A DNA stretch of 64,000 nt from assembly GCF_042660675.1 (NCBI RefSeq), contig NZ_JBHSUL010000034.1:140507-204506 (forward strand). The letters run 5' to 3'. This DNA comes from Marinilactibacillus sp042660675. GTDB lineage: Bacteria > Bacillota > Bacilli > Lactobacillales > Carnobacteriaceae_A. The notes below the pieces were generated by a model. That model was not told the DNA's origin and made no database searches. It saw only the letters and a list, made by a program, of their open reading frames with translations. The translations under genes were made by a program, and so were the position numbers. Shown here in pieces: positions 43,678 to 53,133 of this stretch (positions are counted from its first letter, which is position 1; each line of letters opens with the position of its first letter).

Positions 43678-43737
43678 AAAGCACCCTCTTATCCATCAAC
43701 TGATTCCAGTTAGATTTCAAAAGGGTGCTTTTTTTAA
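43678..43737. terminator. Terminator shared by birA and pnp
   Basis: AAAGCACCC/GGGTGCTTT close a loop with an inner AACTGATTCCAGTT stem. T-runs follow on the plus strand (seven T) and, more weakly, on the minus strand, so it can serve both convergent genes. Confidence 0.75.
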
Positions 43738-43746
43738 TGGCTTAAA

Positions 43747-45870
43747 TTATTCTGTTTCAGTTTCATTTTCTTTCGCTTCAAGAACAGCTTTTCTAGAAAG
43801 GTTTACTCTTCCCATTTTATCAACTTCTGTTACTTTAACTTCAAGAACATCCCCAACTGAAATCACATCTTCAACATTCTTGATGTATTTATCAGAAAGT
43901 TCGGATACATGGACTAAGCCATCTTTTCCTTTGATAATTTCTACAAAAGCACCGAATTTTTCAATTCTCTTAACGGTTCCTTTATAAATTTTTCCAACTT
44001 CTACTTCTTCAGTCAATTGCTCGATGATTTCGATTGCACGTTGAATTGCACTAGCATCTTGACCGTAGATAGAGACTGTTCCTTCTTCATCGATATCGAT
44101 TTTAACATTTGTTTCAGCGATGATACCATTAATCGTATCTCCACCTTTACCGATAACCACCTTGATTTGTTCTGGCTTGATTTTGATGGACTCGATTTTT
44201 GGTGCATAGGCACTCAACTCAGTGCGTGGAGCTTCAATAGCCGCTTCAAGATTATCAAGAATTTCAAGACGAGCTTTTCTAGCAGAAGTCAACGCTTCTT
44301 CCAAGATCTCTCTAGTAATTCCTTCAATTTTAATATCCATTTGTAAGGCTGTGATACCTTCTCTTGTTCCAGCAACTTTAAAGTCCATATCACCAAGGTG
44401 ATCTTCTAGACCTTGGATATCAGTCAGTACAGTATAATCGTCACCTTCCATAACTAATCCCATTGCGATACCGCCAACTGGTGCTTTGATCGGTACTCCA
44501 GCGTCCATCAAAGCTAATGTCCCTGCACAGATACTCGCTTGAGAAGAAGAACCATTTGATTCAAGTACTTCTGCTACTAAACGGATCATGTATGGAAATT
44601 CTTCCTCACTCGGGATCACTTGTGCTAAAGCTCTTTCTCCTAATGCTCCGTGTCCAATTTCGCGACGACCTGGTCCTCTTACTGGTCCAGTACTTCCTAC
44701 AGAAAATTGCGGGAAGTTATAGTGATGGATGAATCTCTTGCTGCTTTCACTTCCAAGACCATCAATAATCTGATGCTCATTAAGTGGTGCAAGTGTGGCA
44801 ACAGATAATGCTTGCGTCTGTCCACGAGTAAACAGTCCAGAACCATGAACACGAGGAAGAATAGAAACTTCTGATTCAAGTGCACGAATCTCATCGACTT
44901 TACGTCCATCGGGTCTAACATTTTCTTGAGTAATCAAACGACGTACTTCATCTTTTTCCATATCAGAAGCAATTGTTTTAACATCTTTCATCATGCTGTC
45001 TTTTTCTTCATGATCAGCTAATTTTTCTTGATAAGCTTCAATAATTTCTTGCTTAACGGCTTCTGTTTTTTCAGCTCTTTCTTGCTTATCGAACGTTTGA
45101 ATGGCTTCTTTCATTTGATCGTTATAAGCCGAAGTGATTTCTTGTTTAAGGTCTTGATTTGGAACAGAAAGGATAACTTCCATTTTTTCTTGTCCAAGTT
45201 CCGCTACAATTTTTTCTTGGAATGCTACAAGTTCTTTGATTGCATCATGTCCGAAAAGCAAAGCTTCTAACATATCTTCTTCTGATACTTGTTCTGCTCC
45301 ACTCTCAACCATGTTGATTGCTTCCTTAGTCCCCGCAACAGTTAGGTGAATATCAGATTGTTCTGTTTGCTCTTCCGTTGGATTGATGATGAGTTCTCCG
45401 TTCACTCTACCAACGTTTACACCCGCAATTGGTCCATTAAACGGAATGTTTGAAATACTTAATGCTAGTGAAGAACCAAGCATAGCTGTCATTTCTGGAG
45501 AATTGTTGGGATCAACAGACATAACTGTGTTGGTGATTTGAACTTCGTTACGAAACCCTTCAGCAAACATTGGACGCAGTGGTCTATCAATTAGACGAGC
45601 AGTTAAGGTTGCATTTTCAGAAGGACGTCCTTCTCTTTTGATAAATCCTCCAGGAATTTTACCAACTGAATACATTTTTTCTTCGTAACTAACCATTAAC
45701 GGAAAAAAGTCACGGTCACTAGCTTGATTGCTTGCTACAGCAGCAGTTAATACGACAGTATCTTCATATCTAAGTAATGCAGCACCATTGGCTTGTTTGG
45801 CTAATTGACCGATTTCTACTGTTAAGGTTCTTCCACCGATTTCGGTTGAAAATATTTTTTTATCTGACAT
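43747..45870 (-). CDS. pnp: Polynucleotide phosphorylase
   Basis: 707 residues. Two RNase PH-like halves flank a helical linker (FPLMVSYEEKMYSVGKIPGGFIKREGRPSE is typical, split over both active-site faces). A KH domain (IKPEQIKVVIGKGGDTIN) and an S1 domain (GKIYKGTVKRIEKFGAFVEI) form the C-terminus. It degrades RNA 3' to 5' using phosphate. Start ATG behind AAGGAG. It lies downstream of rpsO, the classic pair. A 52-nt hairpin in its leader resembles the RNase III-processed stem of other pnp mRNAs. Confidence 0.97.
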   Translation of the reverse strand: MSDKKIFSTEIGGRTLTVEIGQLAKQANGAALLRYEDTVVLTAAVASNQASDRDFFPLMVSYEEKMYSVGKIPGGFIKREGRPSENATLTARLIDRPLRPMFAEGFRNEVQITNTVMSVDPNNSPEMTAMLGSSLALSISNIPFNGPIAGVNVGRVNGELIINPTEEQTEQSDIHLTVAGTKEAINMVESGAEQVSEEDMLEALLFGHDAIKELVAFQEKIVAELGQEKMEVILSVPNQDLKQEITSAYNDQMKEAIQTFDKQERAEKTEAVKQEIIEAYQEKLADHEEKDSMMKDVKTIASDMEKDEVRRLITQENVRPDGRKVDEIRALESEVSILPRVHGSGLFTRGQTQALSVATLAPLNEHQIIDGLGSESSKRFIHHYNFPQFSVGSTGPVRGPGRREIGHGALGERALAQVIPSEEEFPYMIRLVAEVLESNGSSSQASICAGTLALMDAGVPIKAPVGGIAMGLVMEGDDYTVLTDIQGLEDHLGDMDFKVAGTREGITALQMDIKIEGITREILEEALTSARKARLEILDNLEAAIEAPRTELSAYAPKIESIKIKPEQIKVVIGKGGDTINGIIAETNVKIDIDEEGTVSIYGQDASAIQRAIEIIEQLTEEVEVGKIYKGTVKRIEKFGAFVEIIKGKDGLVHVSELSDKYIKNVEDVISVGDVLEVKVTEVDKMGRVNLSRKAVLEAKENETETE

Positions 45871-45909
45871 TATATTCTCCTTTTGATCTTTATTGACAGG
45901 AAGTTCGTT

Positions 45910-45961
45910 CTACTAAACAAATGTCATTTTTCCTATTAAAAAAATCACATTTGCATAGTAG
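45910..45961 (-). repeat. Long hairpin in the pnp leader
   Basis: CTACTA-TG-CAAATGT-G-ATTTTT in the transcript pairs with the opposite arm, AAAAAT-G-ACATTTG-TT-TAGTAG, leaving three small mismatches in about 22 positions. It lies 40-90 nt ahead of the pnp start. It is a good candidate for double-strand cleavage and pnp autocontrol. Confidence 0.65.
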
Positions 45962-46003
45962 AGAATCAAATCTTCCCGATTTTTCCAAATTTTGACTATA
46001 AAG

Positions 46004-46036
46004 AAAGCGAGATTCAAAAGAATCCCGCTTTTTTTA
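46004..46036. terminator. Terminator between rpsO and pnp
   Basis: AAAGCGAGATTC/GAATCCCGCTTT, a 12-bp stem with a G-U pair and a 4-nt loop. T-runs follow on both strands (seven T on plus, TTTCTTT on minus). In the operon direction it lies about 115 nt past the rpsO stop. Confidence 0.7.
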
Positions 46037-46151
46037 TAAACCAAATCCAGCTTATAAATCCGGATTCGCTATTAAGATGATGGCAGGCGTATATATCTTT
46101 ACCCGCATATCCATCTAACTTTTATAACTAAGCGGTTTATATAGCCTTTTA

Positions 46152-46421
46152 TTAACGACGTAGTCCTAAACGTTGGATCAATTCGCGGTAACGTGTGATA
46201 TCTTTGTTACGTAAATAAGCTAACAAGTTACGACGGTGACCGATTTTTTTCATTAGTCCACGCATAGAGTGGAAATCTTTTTTATGTCTTTGAGCATGCT
46301 CATTCAATTCGTTGATATCAGCAGTCAATACAGCGATTTGCACTTCTGGAGAACCAGTATCTCCTTCGTGACGAGCATATTCTGTCATGATTTGTGTTTT
46401 AAGTTCTTTTGTTATAGCCAT
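46152..46421 (-). CDS. rpsO: 30S ribosomal protein S15
   Basis: 89-residue primary 16S rRNA-binding protein. It begins MAITKELKTQIMTEYARHEG and contains the signature HSMRGLMKKIGHRRNLLAYLRNKD. Start ATG behind GAGGAAGAGGTG. It has its own promoter immediately after pyrE and a leader of about 130 nt, a length compatible with translational autoregulation, though I could not identify a specific S15 binding motif. It is followed by a terminator and then pnp. Confidence 0.98.
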   Translation of the reverse strand: MAITKELKTQIMTEYARHEGDTGSPEVQIAVLTADINELNEHAQRHKKDFHSMRGLMKKIGHRRNLLAYLRNKDITRYRELIQRLGLRR

Positions 46422-46555
46422 TTCACTACACCTCTTCCTCTTTTTTTGAATCCAGTTACTGAGATAACGTTGGTGTTACGCCTATCCAAGTAATGGTCTA
46501 TGTTCTAAAGTCTGAATCAAACGAAAAGTCTTTTCAGTACTATAGCACTTTATAA

Positions 46556-46584
46556 ATCTTACAGCACTTCATACTAAAAATCAA
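46556..46584 (-). promoter_or_regulatory. Promoter of rpsO
   Basis: TTGATT (46579-46584), 17-nt spacer and TAAGAT (46556-46561). The -35 box starts 3 nt beyond the pyrE stop codon, with no terminator between, so pyr transcripts may also read into rpsO. Confidence 0.7.
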
Positions 46585-46587
46585 GTA

Positions 46588-47214
46588 TCACTGCCAACTT
46601 TTAGGATCCTTTTTCCATTCCATCAAACTCGTTCTATCACTATCTTTAATTCTACCTGATTCTAGGGCTACCTGTATCATTTCAGAGTATGTGGTGATTG
46701 TTTTCAAGGCAACTTCTAGCTCATCGAATGCATACGTACTAATCTCTAATTCATAGGTAAAGATTGCTGCTACACCCAATACTTCCGCACCTTCTCTTCT
46801 TGCTTCTTGGACAGCATTGATGACACTGCTACCAGTAGAAATCAAATCTTCGATGATAACCATTTTAGCGTCAGGTTCGAAGGTTCCTTCAATTTGTTTT
46901 CCTTTTCCATGCTTTTTAGCAGAGCTTCTAATATAAACCATTGGCAGATTTAATTTCTGTGCGATCCAAGCAGCATGTGGGATCCCCGCTGTAGCCGTTC
47001 CTGCTATCACTTCTACTTCTGGGTAATATTGATTGATAATCGAAACAAATGCCTCAACAATTGTATTTCTGATTTCTGGATAACTCATAGTGATTCTGTT
47101 ATCACAGTAAATTGGACTCTTCATTCCGCTTGTCCAAGTAAATGGATCATTAGGTTGTATTGAGACTGCTCCGATTTCAAGCAAATCTTTTGATACTTTC
47201 GATGAGTAGCTCAT
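46588..47214 (-). CDS. pyrE: Orotate phosphoribosyltransferase
   Basis: 208 residues from the ATG at 47214, chosen because GGAG at the end of pyrF lies 6 nt upstream; four codons further out is too close to it. The PRPP motif is MVIIEDLISTGSSVINAVQEA. The N-terminal block is FTWTSGMKSPIYCDNR. It joins orotate with PRPP to give OMP, the fifth step of UMP synthesis. It is the last gene of the pyr operon and starts 1 nt after the pyrF stop. Confidence 0.96.
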   Translation of the reverse strand: MSYSSKVSKDLLEIGAVSIQPNDPFTWTSGMKSPIYCDNRITMSYPEIRNTIVEAFVSIINQYYPEVEVIAGTATAGIPHAAWIAQKLNLPMVYIRSSAKKHGKGKQIEGTFEPDAKMVIIEDLISTGSSVINAVQEARREGAEVLGVAAIFTYELEISTYAFDELEVALKTITTYSEMIQVALESGRIKDSDRTSLMEWKKDPKSWQ

Positions 47215-47215
47215 A

Positions 47216-47926
47216 TCATTCTCCATTCCAATATTTTAATACTTCTTGATAAGCAGTAGCCGGGTCTTTTGATTTTGTGATTGTTCGCCCTACTACAATA
47301 TGTGTCGCTTTTTCTCTCTTTGCTTCCAGTGGGGTAGCAATTCTTTTTTGATCGTTCGTCAGATCTCCTGGCAACCTGATGCCCGGTGTAACACGCAAGA
47401 ATTTTGGTGCAGTCACTTGCTCAACTTCTTTTGCTTCATGAACCGAACAAACGACACCATCAACACCGGCAAAATAAGAGAGTCGAGCATAGTTTAACAC
47501 GCTCTCTTCTAGTGTACCAGAGACCTTTTGTTCTCTTTGCATGTTTTCTTCAGTTGTACTCGTCAATTGAGTTACCGCTATGAGTAATGGCTTTTTTGAT
47601 CCTGCTTTCTTTCCATCTTTCAGCCCTTTTTTAGCGGCTGCCATCATCTCTACGCCTCCAGCTGCATGAACGTTGACCATGTCCACTCCATAACCAGCTA
47701 AGCCTCTCATTGCCTTATAAACTGTTGTTGGAATATCATGAAGCTTAATATCTAAAAATACATCATGTCCAGATTCTTTTAATTGTTTTAAGATTTCAAT
47801 ACCTTCTTGATAAAACAATTCCATCCCGACTTTAACGTTGAGAGATTGTTTTGGAAAGTGTGTCAGGAAATGTTCTACTTCTGCCTTTGTAGAAAAATCC
47901 AGAGCGATAATCGGCTTATTATCCAT
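47216..47926 (-). CDS. pyrF: Orotidine 5'-phosphate decarboxylase
   Basis: 236-residue TIM-barrel enzyme making UMP from OMP. The catalytic block DIFLDIKLHDIPTTV appears as VFLDIKLHDIPTTV with its Lys and Asp residues, and the phosphate site as IVVGRTIT near the C-terminus. Start ATG behind AAGGAGAG; it overlaps pyrD by 8 bp. Standard length. Confidence 0.97.
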   Translation of the reverse strand: MDNKPIIALDFSTKAEVEHFLTHFPKQSLNVKVGMELFYQEGIEILKQLKESGHDVFLDIKLHDIPTTVYKAMRGLAGYGVDMVNVHAAGGVEMMAAAKKGLKDGKKAGSKKPLLIAVTQLTSTTEENMQREQKVSGTLEESVLNYARLSYFAGVDGVVCSVHEAKEVEQVTAPKFLRVTPGIRLPGDLTNDQKRIATPLEAKREKATHIVVGRTITKSKDPATAYQEVLKYWNGE

Positions 47927-48845
47927 TGCTTCTCTCCTTTTTCACTTCAGAAATCAAAGACTCTATTGAGGGGATTCCTAACTCATTTAACCGTTTAGGC
48001 AACTCAGCTATAATTTGCTTCATAATCAGAGGATTTCTATAAGTCGCTGTTCCAATCGCTACTGCAGATGCTCCGGCAAGTAACATTTGCAAAACGTCAT
48101 CAGTTGACTGGACACCACCCATACCTATAATTGGTAAATCAACTTCTTTAGCGATTTGATAAACCATACGAACCGCTATTGGCAGTACGCTTTCTCCAGA
48201 TAATCCGCCCATGACATTACCTAAGACTGATTTTCTGGTCGCAACATCAAATTGCATACTTAAAACCGTATTGATTAAGGTTATACCGTCTGCTCCACCA
48301 GATTCAGCTGCTTTTGCGATTGCTACGATGTCTGTAACATTTGGTGATAATTTGATGTAAACCGGTAGCGTCGTCACTTTTTTCACTGCTTCCGTGATCT
48401 CTTTGACTTTTCCTGCATCCGTTCCAAAGGCTAGTCCACCTTCTTTTACATTCGGACAAGATACATTGATTTCTAGAGCTGAAATCCCTTCTGATTCACT
48501 AATTTTTTTAGCTACGTAAGCAAATTCTTCTACTGTCTTTCCAGCAACACTTGCTATAACGGGCGTATGATACTTTGCTAAATTAGGAATTTTATCAGAA
48601 AGCACTTTGTCTACTCCCGGATTTTTTAAACCTACAGCATTCAATGCCCCATGCTCCATCAGAAAGAACCTGGGGTCTTCGTTTCCAGTTCTGGCTTCTT
48701 TTGTTGTAGATTTGAGCACAATTGCTCCAAGTGTTTCGTAGTCATATAGATCATGATACAGATCTCCAAACCCAAACGTGCCACTGGCTGGCATAATGGG
48801 GTTCTTCATATCCAATCCTGGTAGAGATACAGCTAAGTTTTCCAT
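47919..48845 (-). CDS. pyrD: Dihydroorotate dehydrogenase, class 1B catalytic subunit
   Basis: 308 residues from the second ATG (48845), 7 nt after GGAGG; the first ATG is too close to it. The N-terminus NLAVSLPGLDMKNPIMPASG, the catalytic cysteine block EINVSCPNVKEGG and IIGMGGVQSTDDVLQML match class 1B enzymes such as Lactococcus PyrDB. This class normally works with PyrK, the FAD/[2Fe-2S] subunit that hands electrons to NAD. No pyrK is present between carB and pyrD (22-bp gap), nor elsewhere in the window. How this enzyme is reoxidised is therefore open. Confidence 0.93.
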   Translation of the reverse strand: MENLAVSLPGLDMKNPIMPASGTFGFGDLYHDLYDYETLGAIVLKSTTKEARTGNEDPRFFLMEHGALNAVGLKNPGVDKVLSDKIPNLAKYHTPVIASVAGKTVEEFAYVAKKISESEGISALEINVSCPNVKEGGLAFGTDAGKVKEITEAVKKVTTLPVYIKLSPNVTDIVAIAKAAESGGADGITLINTVLSMQFDVATRKSVLGNVMGGLSGESVLPIAVRMVYQIAKEVDLPIIGMGGVQSTDDVLQMLLAGASAVAIGTATYRNPLIMKQIIAELPKRLNELGIPSIESLISEVKKERSNG

Positions 48846-48866
48846 ATACATTCCTCCATGAACTTT

Positions 48867-51800
48867 TTATAGTGCACTAGTAGAAAACGATCTAGATTCT
48901 AATACGCTTAAAATGGCAGATACTGTGTCCAGTGAAGTCATTAAAGGGATGCCTTTTTCAATCGAGGCTTTACGAATATAGAACCCATCAGTTATTGCTT
49001 CTATATTCTTGCCCATTGTGTTGACAACAAGATCTACTTGGTTGGCTTGAATTAAGGTTAAAACGGGTTCTTCTATCTGTTCAGTTGTTTTTTCTGCTAT
49101 AGCTTCAACTAATATGCCCTTATTTTTCAATACTTCCGCAGTACCCGCAGTCGCGATAATGGAATATCCGGTTTCTCGGAATCGTCTGGCAAGTTCAATA
49201 CCTTCTTCTTTATCTTCATTCGCTAAGGTCATCAAGACTTTACCGTGATCAGGTAAATGCATACTACTCGCTTCAAAAGCTTTATATAAAGCTTTTTCAA
49301 GTGTTCTGTCACTTCCCATGACTTCTCCAGTTGATTTCATTTCTGGTCCGAGTGATGCATCTACTCGGTGTAGTTTTGAAAAGCTGAAGACAGGTGCTTT
49401 TACATGTACGAGCTTCGGCTCTTTGTAAAGTCCACTTGTATAGCCTTGATCCTTCAAAGATTGTCCAAGAATGATTTTTGTAGCGACTTGAGCCATAGGT
49501 ATACCTGTAACTTTACTTAAGAAAGGCACTGTACGACTTGCTCTTGGATTGACTTCAATAACGTATACTTGGTCTTCATGGATAACAAACTGGATATTCA
49601 TTAGTCCAAAGCAATTTAACCCTTTGCTGAGTTTTTCAGTATAATCAACAATGGTATTTTTAATCTTATCTGATAGGTTTTGAGGTGGATATACAGCCAT
49701 AGAGTCTCCAGAATGTACACCTGAGCGTTCGATATGTTCCATAATTCCTGGTATCAAAACGGATTCTCCGTCACAGATAGCGTCTACTTCTACTTCTTTA
49801 CCAATGAGATAACGGTCAATCAGTACTGGATGCTCAGAAGATAGTTTAACGGCACCATTCATATAGACTGAAAGATCCGTTGTATTATCCACAATCTGCA
49901 TACCTCTTCCGCCCAGAACATAGCTTGGTCTCACTAAAACGGGATATCCAATCGTTTCTGCAATGGCTAATGCTTCAGCTTCTGTACGTGCTGTATCCCC
50001 TTTAGGTTGCGGTATTCCAAGTCTCTTCAATGCTTTTTCGAACGCATTTCTATTCTCAGCGCGGTCCAAGTCTTCAACAGTCGTACCTAGAATTTTGACA
50101 CCACGTTTTTCTAGTGGCTCTGCTAAGTTGATTGCTGTCTGTCCACCAAATTGTACGATGACACCCTCTGGTTGTTCATGGTCAATAACATTCATCACAT
50201 CTTCTATTGTTAAAGGTTCAAAATAGAGTTTATCAGATATCGAAAAATCGGTTGATACTGTTTCTGGATTATTGTTCATAATGATGGCTTCATATCCCGC
50301 TTGTTGGATTGCTTTTACCGAGTGTACCGTTGCATAGTCAAACTCTACACCTTGACCGATTCGAATAGGTCCTGATCCTAGAACTAGAATAGATTTTTTG
50401 TCTGTACGGATACTTTCCTGTTCTTCTTCGTAAGTACTGTAAAAGTAAGGCGTTGAAGAATCAAACTCTGCCGCACAAGTGTCAACGGTTTTGTAGACTG
50501 GTAAAATTTGCGCTTTTTTTCTTGTATCCGCAATGTACTCTACAGTCGTTTCCCAGACCTCAGCAATTTTATAATCCGAAAATCCATATTGCTTTGCGTA
50601 AGTCAATGTATCCAAGTCGTAGGGTGCTTTTTCTAGCATTTGTTCGATTTCTACGATATGGAATAGTTTATCTAAGAAATACAAATCAATTTTTGTTAGT
50701 TGCGCCAACTCTTCAATTGGGTAAGATCTTCTGATTGCTTCAACAAGATAAAAGAGTCGATCGTCTTCTGCTTTAACGATTTTATCGATCAATCGTTGAT
50801 CATCTATTTGCTTGCATTCTTCGAGTTCGACGTGTTCTGCACCTATTTCCAGTGAGCGTACTGCCTTCAAAAGACTTTCCTCAATAGTTCTTCCAATAGC
50901 CATGACTTCCCCAGTAGCTTTCATTTGAGTTGTCAATCTACGGTCCCCTGATTCAAACTTATCAAAAGGCCATCTTGGAATCTTTGCGACAACATAATCT
51001 AATGCTGGTTCAAATTGAGCATAAGTCGTTTCTGTAACAGGGTTTTTCATTTCGTCGAGTGTCAGTCCAACAGCAATCTTAGCTGCCAGTTTAGCAATCG
51101 GATAACCGGTTGCTTTACTTGCAAGTGCTGAAGACCGGCTCACGCGCGGATTCACTTCTATGATGTAATAATTAAAACTATCTGGATCCAGTGCTAGTTG
51201 AACATTACATCCACCTTCAATTTCTAACGCTCGTATAATTTTCAAGGATGCGTCTCTTAACATTTGATACTCTTTATCTGTCAACGTCTGACTAGGCGCT
51301 AATACAATTGAATCTCCAGTATGAATACCTACTGGGTCAAAGTTCTCCATATTACAAACAACCATTGCATTATCGTTTCTGTCTCGCATGACTTCATATT
51401 CAATTTCTTTGTACCCTGCGATACTTCTTTCCACTAAACATTGATGAACTGGAGATAGTTTGATGCCGTTCGCCACGATTTCTCTTAGCTCTTCTTCGTT
51501 ATCACAAAGACCGCCACCTGTTCCACCCATTGTAAAGGCAGGTCGAACAATCAGAGGGTACCCGATTTTTTCTGCAAAGTCGACCGCTTCATTTATGGAG
51601 TGGACGATTTCACTATCAGGGACAGGTTCATTTAATTCATGCATTAATGTTCTAAATAAATCTCTATCTTCTGCTTGATTGATCGCTGATAATTTTGTTC
51701 CAAGTAATTCGATATCCAATTCTTCTAATATTCCGCTACCATCTAATTCAATAGCCATATTCAGTCCCATCTGTCCACCAAGAGTCGGTAAGATTGCATC

Positions 51801-52049
51801 TGGGCGTTCTTTTCTTAAAATTTTTGAAACAAATTCCAGTGTCAGTGGTTCCAAATAGACTTTATCTGCGATTTCTTTATCAGTCATGATTGTAGCTGGA
51901 TTGGAATTTACCAGCACAACTTCATATCCTTCTTCTCTAAGTGCTAGACAAGCTTGTGCTCCAGCATAGTCAAATTCCGCTGCTTGTCCAATAATAATTG
52001 GTCCCGATCCAATAACTAGGATTTTATGAATATCGTCTCTTTTAGGCAT
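48867..52049 (-). CDS. carB: Carbamoyl-phosphate synthase large subunit
   Basis: 1060 residues with two homologous ATP-grasp halves: KILVIGSGPIIIGQAAEFDY begins the first and SILVLGSGPIRIGQGVEFDY the second. Glycine loops include GGTGGG and GGRGMQ. The C-terminal MGS-like domain (about 930-1060) takes effectors such as UMP. It combines ammonia from CarA with bicarbonate and two ATP. It overlaps carA by 8 bp. This is the pyrimidine-operon copy; an arginine-type paralogue, if any, is elsewhere. Confidence 0.97.
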   Translation of the reverse strand: MPKRDDIHKILVIGSGPIIIGQAAEFDYAGAQACLALREEGYEVVLVNSNPATIMTDKEIADKVYLEPLTLEFVSKILRKERPDAILPTLGGQMGLNMAIELDGSGILEELDIELLGTKLSAINQAEDRDLFRTLMHELNEPVPDSEIVHSINEAVDFAEKIGYPLIVRPAFTMGGTGGGLCDNEEELREIVANGIKLSPVHQCLVERSIAGYKEIEYEVMRDRNDNAMVVCNMENFDPVGIHTGDSIVLAPSQTLTDKEYQMLRDASLKIIRALEIEGGCNVQLALDPDSFNYYIIEVNPRVSRSSALASKATGYPIAKLAAKIAVGLTLDEMKNPVTETTYAQFEPALDYVVAKIPRWPFDKFESGDRRLTTQMKATGEVMAIGRTIEESLLKAVRSLEIGAEHVELEECKQIDDQRLIDKIVKAEDDRLFYLVEAIRRSYPIEELAQLTKIDLYFLDKLFHIVEIEQMLEKAPYDLDTLTYAKQYGFSDYKIAEVWETTVEYIADTRKKAQILPVYKTVDTCAAEFDSSTPYFYSTYEEEQESIRTDKKSILVLGSGPIRIGQGVEFDYATVHSVKAIQQAGYEAIIMNNNPETVSTDFSISDKLYFEPLTIEDVMNVIDHEQPEGVIVQFGGQTAINLAEPLEKRGVKILGTTVEDLDRAENRNAFEKALKRLGIPQPKGDTARTEAEALAIAETIGYPVLVRPSYVLGGRGMQIVDNTTDLSVYMNGAVKLSSEHPVLIDRYLIGKEVEVDAICDGESVLIPGIMEHIERSGVHSGDSMAVYPPQNLSDKIKNTIVDYTEKLSKGLNCFGLMNIQFVIHEDQVYVIEVNPRASRTVPFLSKVTGIPMAQVATKIILGQSLKDQGYTSGLYKEPKLVHVKAPVFSFSKLHRVDASLGPEMKSTGEVMGSDRTLEKALYKAFEASSMHLPDHGKVLMTLANEDKEEGIELARRFRETGYSIIATAGTAEVLKNKGILVEAIAEKTTEQIEEPVLTLIQANQVDLVVNTMGKNIEAITDGFYIRKASIEKGIPLMTSLDTVSAILSVLESRSFSTSAL

Positions 52050-53133
52050 CTTTATTCCCCGCTTTCCAAGAATCCATCAGTTCTGTGAACTGATCAAACA
52101 AATCTTCTGCATCATGTGGTCCAGGTGCTGCATCGGGATGATACTGCACGCTAAATACCGGATGAGTACGGTGTCTTAGTCCTTCTACCGTTCCGTCGTT
52201 AATCTCAAGATGTGTGACTCTTAGTTGATTAGGATCAATGGATTCTTTTTCCACTGAATATCCGTGATTTTGAGAAGTAAAAGCGATTTTTCCAGTTGCA
52301 ATTTCTTTGACTGGATGATTGAATCCTCTATGTCCAAAATTCATTTTGTATGTTCTAGCACCATTGGCTAGAGCAATTAATTGATGCCCCAGGCAAATTC
52401 CAAATACTGGAACTTGTGGTTGAATGGCTTGAATCATCTTTAATACATCTGGCAGATCCGTTGGGTCTCCAGGTCCGTTCGTTAACATAACGCCATCTGA
52501 ATCAAGGTTCATAATGGTTTCAGCTTTTGTATCATGTGGAAGGACTGTTACATGACAAGAGCGTTTATTCAATTCATGCAAAATACTATGTTTTAAGCCA
52601 AAATCGATGACAACAACTTTTCTGCCATTATCTGGACTAACATAAGGTCTCGTTGTGGAAACTTGCGCAACCTGATTGTGATCAAGTTCTGTTTCAGCTA
52701 GGATTTTTAAGTATTTTTCGACATTTTCTGTAGCGTCCGTTAAGATTGCTTTCATAGCCCCATGTTCTCTAATGACTTTAGTTAACCTTCTTGTATCTAC
52801 CCCTGAAAGTCCTGGAATATCTTTTTCTTTTAAAAATTCATCTAAGTTCATCTGACTACGCCAGTTAGAGGGTCTTCTAGCATATTCTTTAACAATGACT
52901 GCTTTTGTCGTTGGAAAAACTGATTCATGGTCATCGCGATTAATTCCTGCGTTTCCTATTAACGGGTAAGTAAATGTCAGGAGTTGGCCATTATAAGAAT
53001 GATCCGTGATTGATTCCTGATATCCTGTCATACCTGTGTTGAAGACGACTTCTCCAATCGTTTCTTTGTCTGACCCAAAGCCGTATCCTTTGAATATATT
53101 TCCATCCTCTAAAATCAACATTCTTTTTTTCAA
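52042..53133 (-). CDS. carA: Carbamoyl-phosphate synthase small (glutaminase) subunit
   Basis: 363 residues, starting with a TTG 8 nt after GGAGG and directly after the pyrC stop. The C-terminal class I glutamine amidotransferase domain has the nucleophile in VFGICLGHQLIALA and the His in FSVQYHPDAAPGPHD. It produces ammonia from glutamine and channels it to CarB. Motifs and length are standard. Confidence 0.97.
   Translation of the reverse strand: MKKRMLILEDGNIFKGYGFGSDKETIGEVVFNTGMTGYQESITDHSYNGQLLTFTYPLIGNAGINRDDHESVFPTTKAVIVKEYARRPSNWRSQMNLDEFLKEKDIPGLSGVDTRRLTKVIREHGAMKAILTDATENVEKYLKILAETELDHNQVAQVSTTRPYVSPDNGRKVVVIDFGLKHSILHELNKRSCHVTVLPHDTKAETIMNLDSDGVMLTNGPGDPTDLPDVLKMIQAIQPQVPVFGICLGHQLIALANGARTYKMNFGHRGFNHPVKEIATGKIAFTSQNHGYSVEKESIDPNQLRVTHLEINDGTVEGLRHRTHPVFSVQYHPDAAPGPHDAEDLFDQFTELMDSWKAGNKDA

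Noticed and set aside
46004..46031. Shared GCGAGATTC with the IS leader as a sign of an IS remnant
   Set aside because: The similarity is about nine bases within ordinary hairpins; no IS end or transposase trace is nearby.
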